DNA of 64,000 nt from Planctomycetota bacterium (GTDB lineage: Bacteria > Planctomycetota > Phycisphaerae > Phycisphaerales > UBA1924), in assembly GCA_018968885.1 (NCBI GenBank), contig JAGWZK010000004.1, forward strand, positions 1 through 64,000. The letters are read 5' to 3'. The notes beneath the pieces were generated by a model that was not told the origin of the DNA, ran no database searches, and worked only from the letters and a program-made list of their open reading frames with translations. The position numbers and the translations under genes are program-made. The stretch's first letter is position 1. The number at the start of each line of letters is the position of its first letter. Positions 63,801-64,000 of this stretch are shown in pieces.

Positions 63801-64000
63801 GTGAAATACGTCATCATCATTCCCGACGGCGCTGGTGATCTTCCTTTGGATGAACTCGGGGGCCAGACTCCGCTGCAAGCCGCACGCATGCCCCGCACCG
63901 CCGAAGTTGCGCATCACGCCCGAATCGGCGCCGCCGTAACCACGCCTCCTGGGTGGGAGGCCGGCTCCGATGTCTGCTCCATGTGCCTCTTGGGCTACGA
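63801..64000 (+). CDS. apgM: cofactor-independent phosphoglycerate mutase, archaeal type (partial)
   Basis: The first 66 residues of a metal-dependent mutase interconverting 2- and 3-phosphoglycerate; it runs off the window edge. GTG 63801 starts KYVIIIPDGAGDLPLDELGG, the metal-binding DGAGD being characteristic, then QTPLQAARMPRTAEVA and GWEAGSDVCSMCLLGYD. The Ser in GSD is the expected phosphoserine. This alkaline-phosphatase-superfamily type is widespread in archaea and planctomycetes. Confidence 0.88.
   Translation, partial: MKYVIIIPDGAGDLPLDELGGQTPLQAARMPRTAEVAHHARIGAAVTTPPGWEAGSDVCSMCLLGY

Overview
The window is a high-GC bacterial chromosome segment that I assign to the Planctomycetota, most likely class Phycisphaerae. 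The evidence is: four secreted proteins with the Phycisphaerae-style C-terminal anchor (PxPG, then a small-residue hydrophobic stretch, then RRRR); dockerin-like EF-hand tails; four pseudopilins of the DUF1559-like kind, unlinked to any secretion machinery; a Ser/Thr kinase fused to a TPR region; and a member of the PVC 'small basic protein' family. No prophage, IS element or CRISPR array was found. Most genes are housekeeping and sit in short, mixed-strand units.

Layout. 1-5.7 kb: an array of 41-nt hairpin repeats, then slyX, oxyR/katA (divergent peroxide response with an OxyR-type operator), an ABC-F ATPase and tag. 5.7-9.7 kb: a SAM-riboswitch-like leader, metF, and a DUF4139 secreted protein. 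9.7-16.9 kb: a decayed beta-helix gene, a lone nuoF, a lipoprotein, glycosylasparaginase, an exported beta-carbonic anhydrase and a pseudopilin. 17-25 kb: lepA, an anchored secreted protein, a methyltransferase, an MFS transporter and a kinase-TPR receptor. 25-34.8 kb: dnaK, an anchored secreted protein, a DUF1570 lipoprotein overlapping valS, a TPR protein and rpsD. 34.9-43.5 kb: a PpiD/SurA-like protein, a lone atpC, a FecCD/BtuC-type permease overlapping truD, and a dxs-nadK-pseudopilin unit. 43.8-49 kb: a pseudopilin, then the most interesting locus. 49-64 kb: a phosphatase-cytochrome lipoprotein, tRNA-Val, an aminotransferase, the small basic protein, the intact beta-helix paralog, asnB, hutU, rpsP, secreted proteins, an FkbM methyltransferase, tRNA-Leu, a CorC/HlyC-type protein and the start of apgM.

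The standout is 44.87-49.04 kb. A recognisable adenosylcobalamin riboswitch, followed by an intrinsic terminator, leads a compact four-gene operon. It encodes an anchored surface protein, a secreted PQQ-like beta-propeller with dockerin-like repeats, a pseudopilin and a BFD-type [2Fe-2S] protein. None of these is a known cobalamin gene. By analogy with the B12-regulated surface proteins and BtuG-type propellers of Bacteroidetes, I infer a planctomycete extracellular B12 capture system. The next gene, on the opposite strand, is an unusual lipoprotein joining a Cx5R phosphatase domain to a C-terminal CxxCH cytochrome c'-like domain.

Functions were assigned by reading motifs, without database searches. 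Start sites were chosen from family N-termini, signal peptides and Shine-Dalgarno positions.
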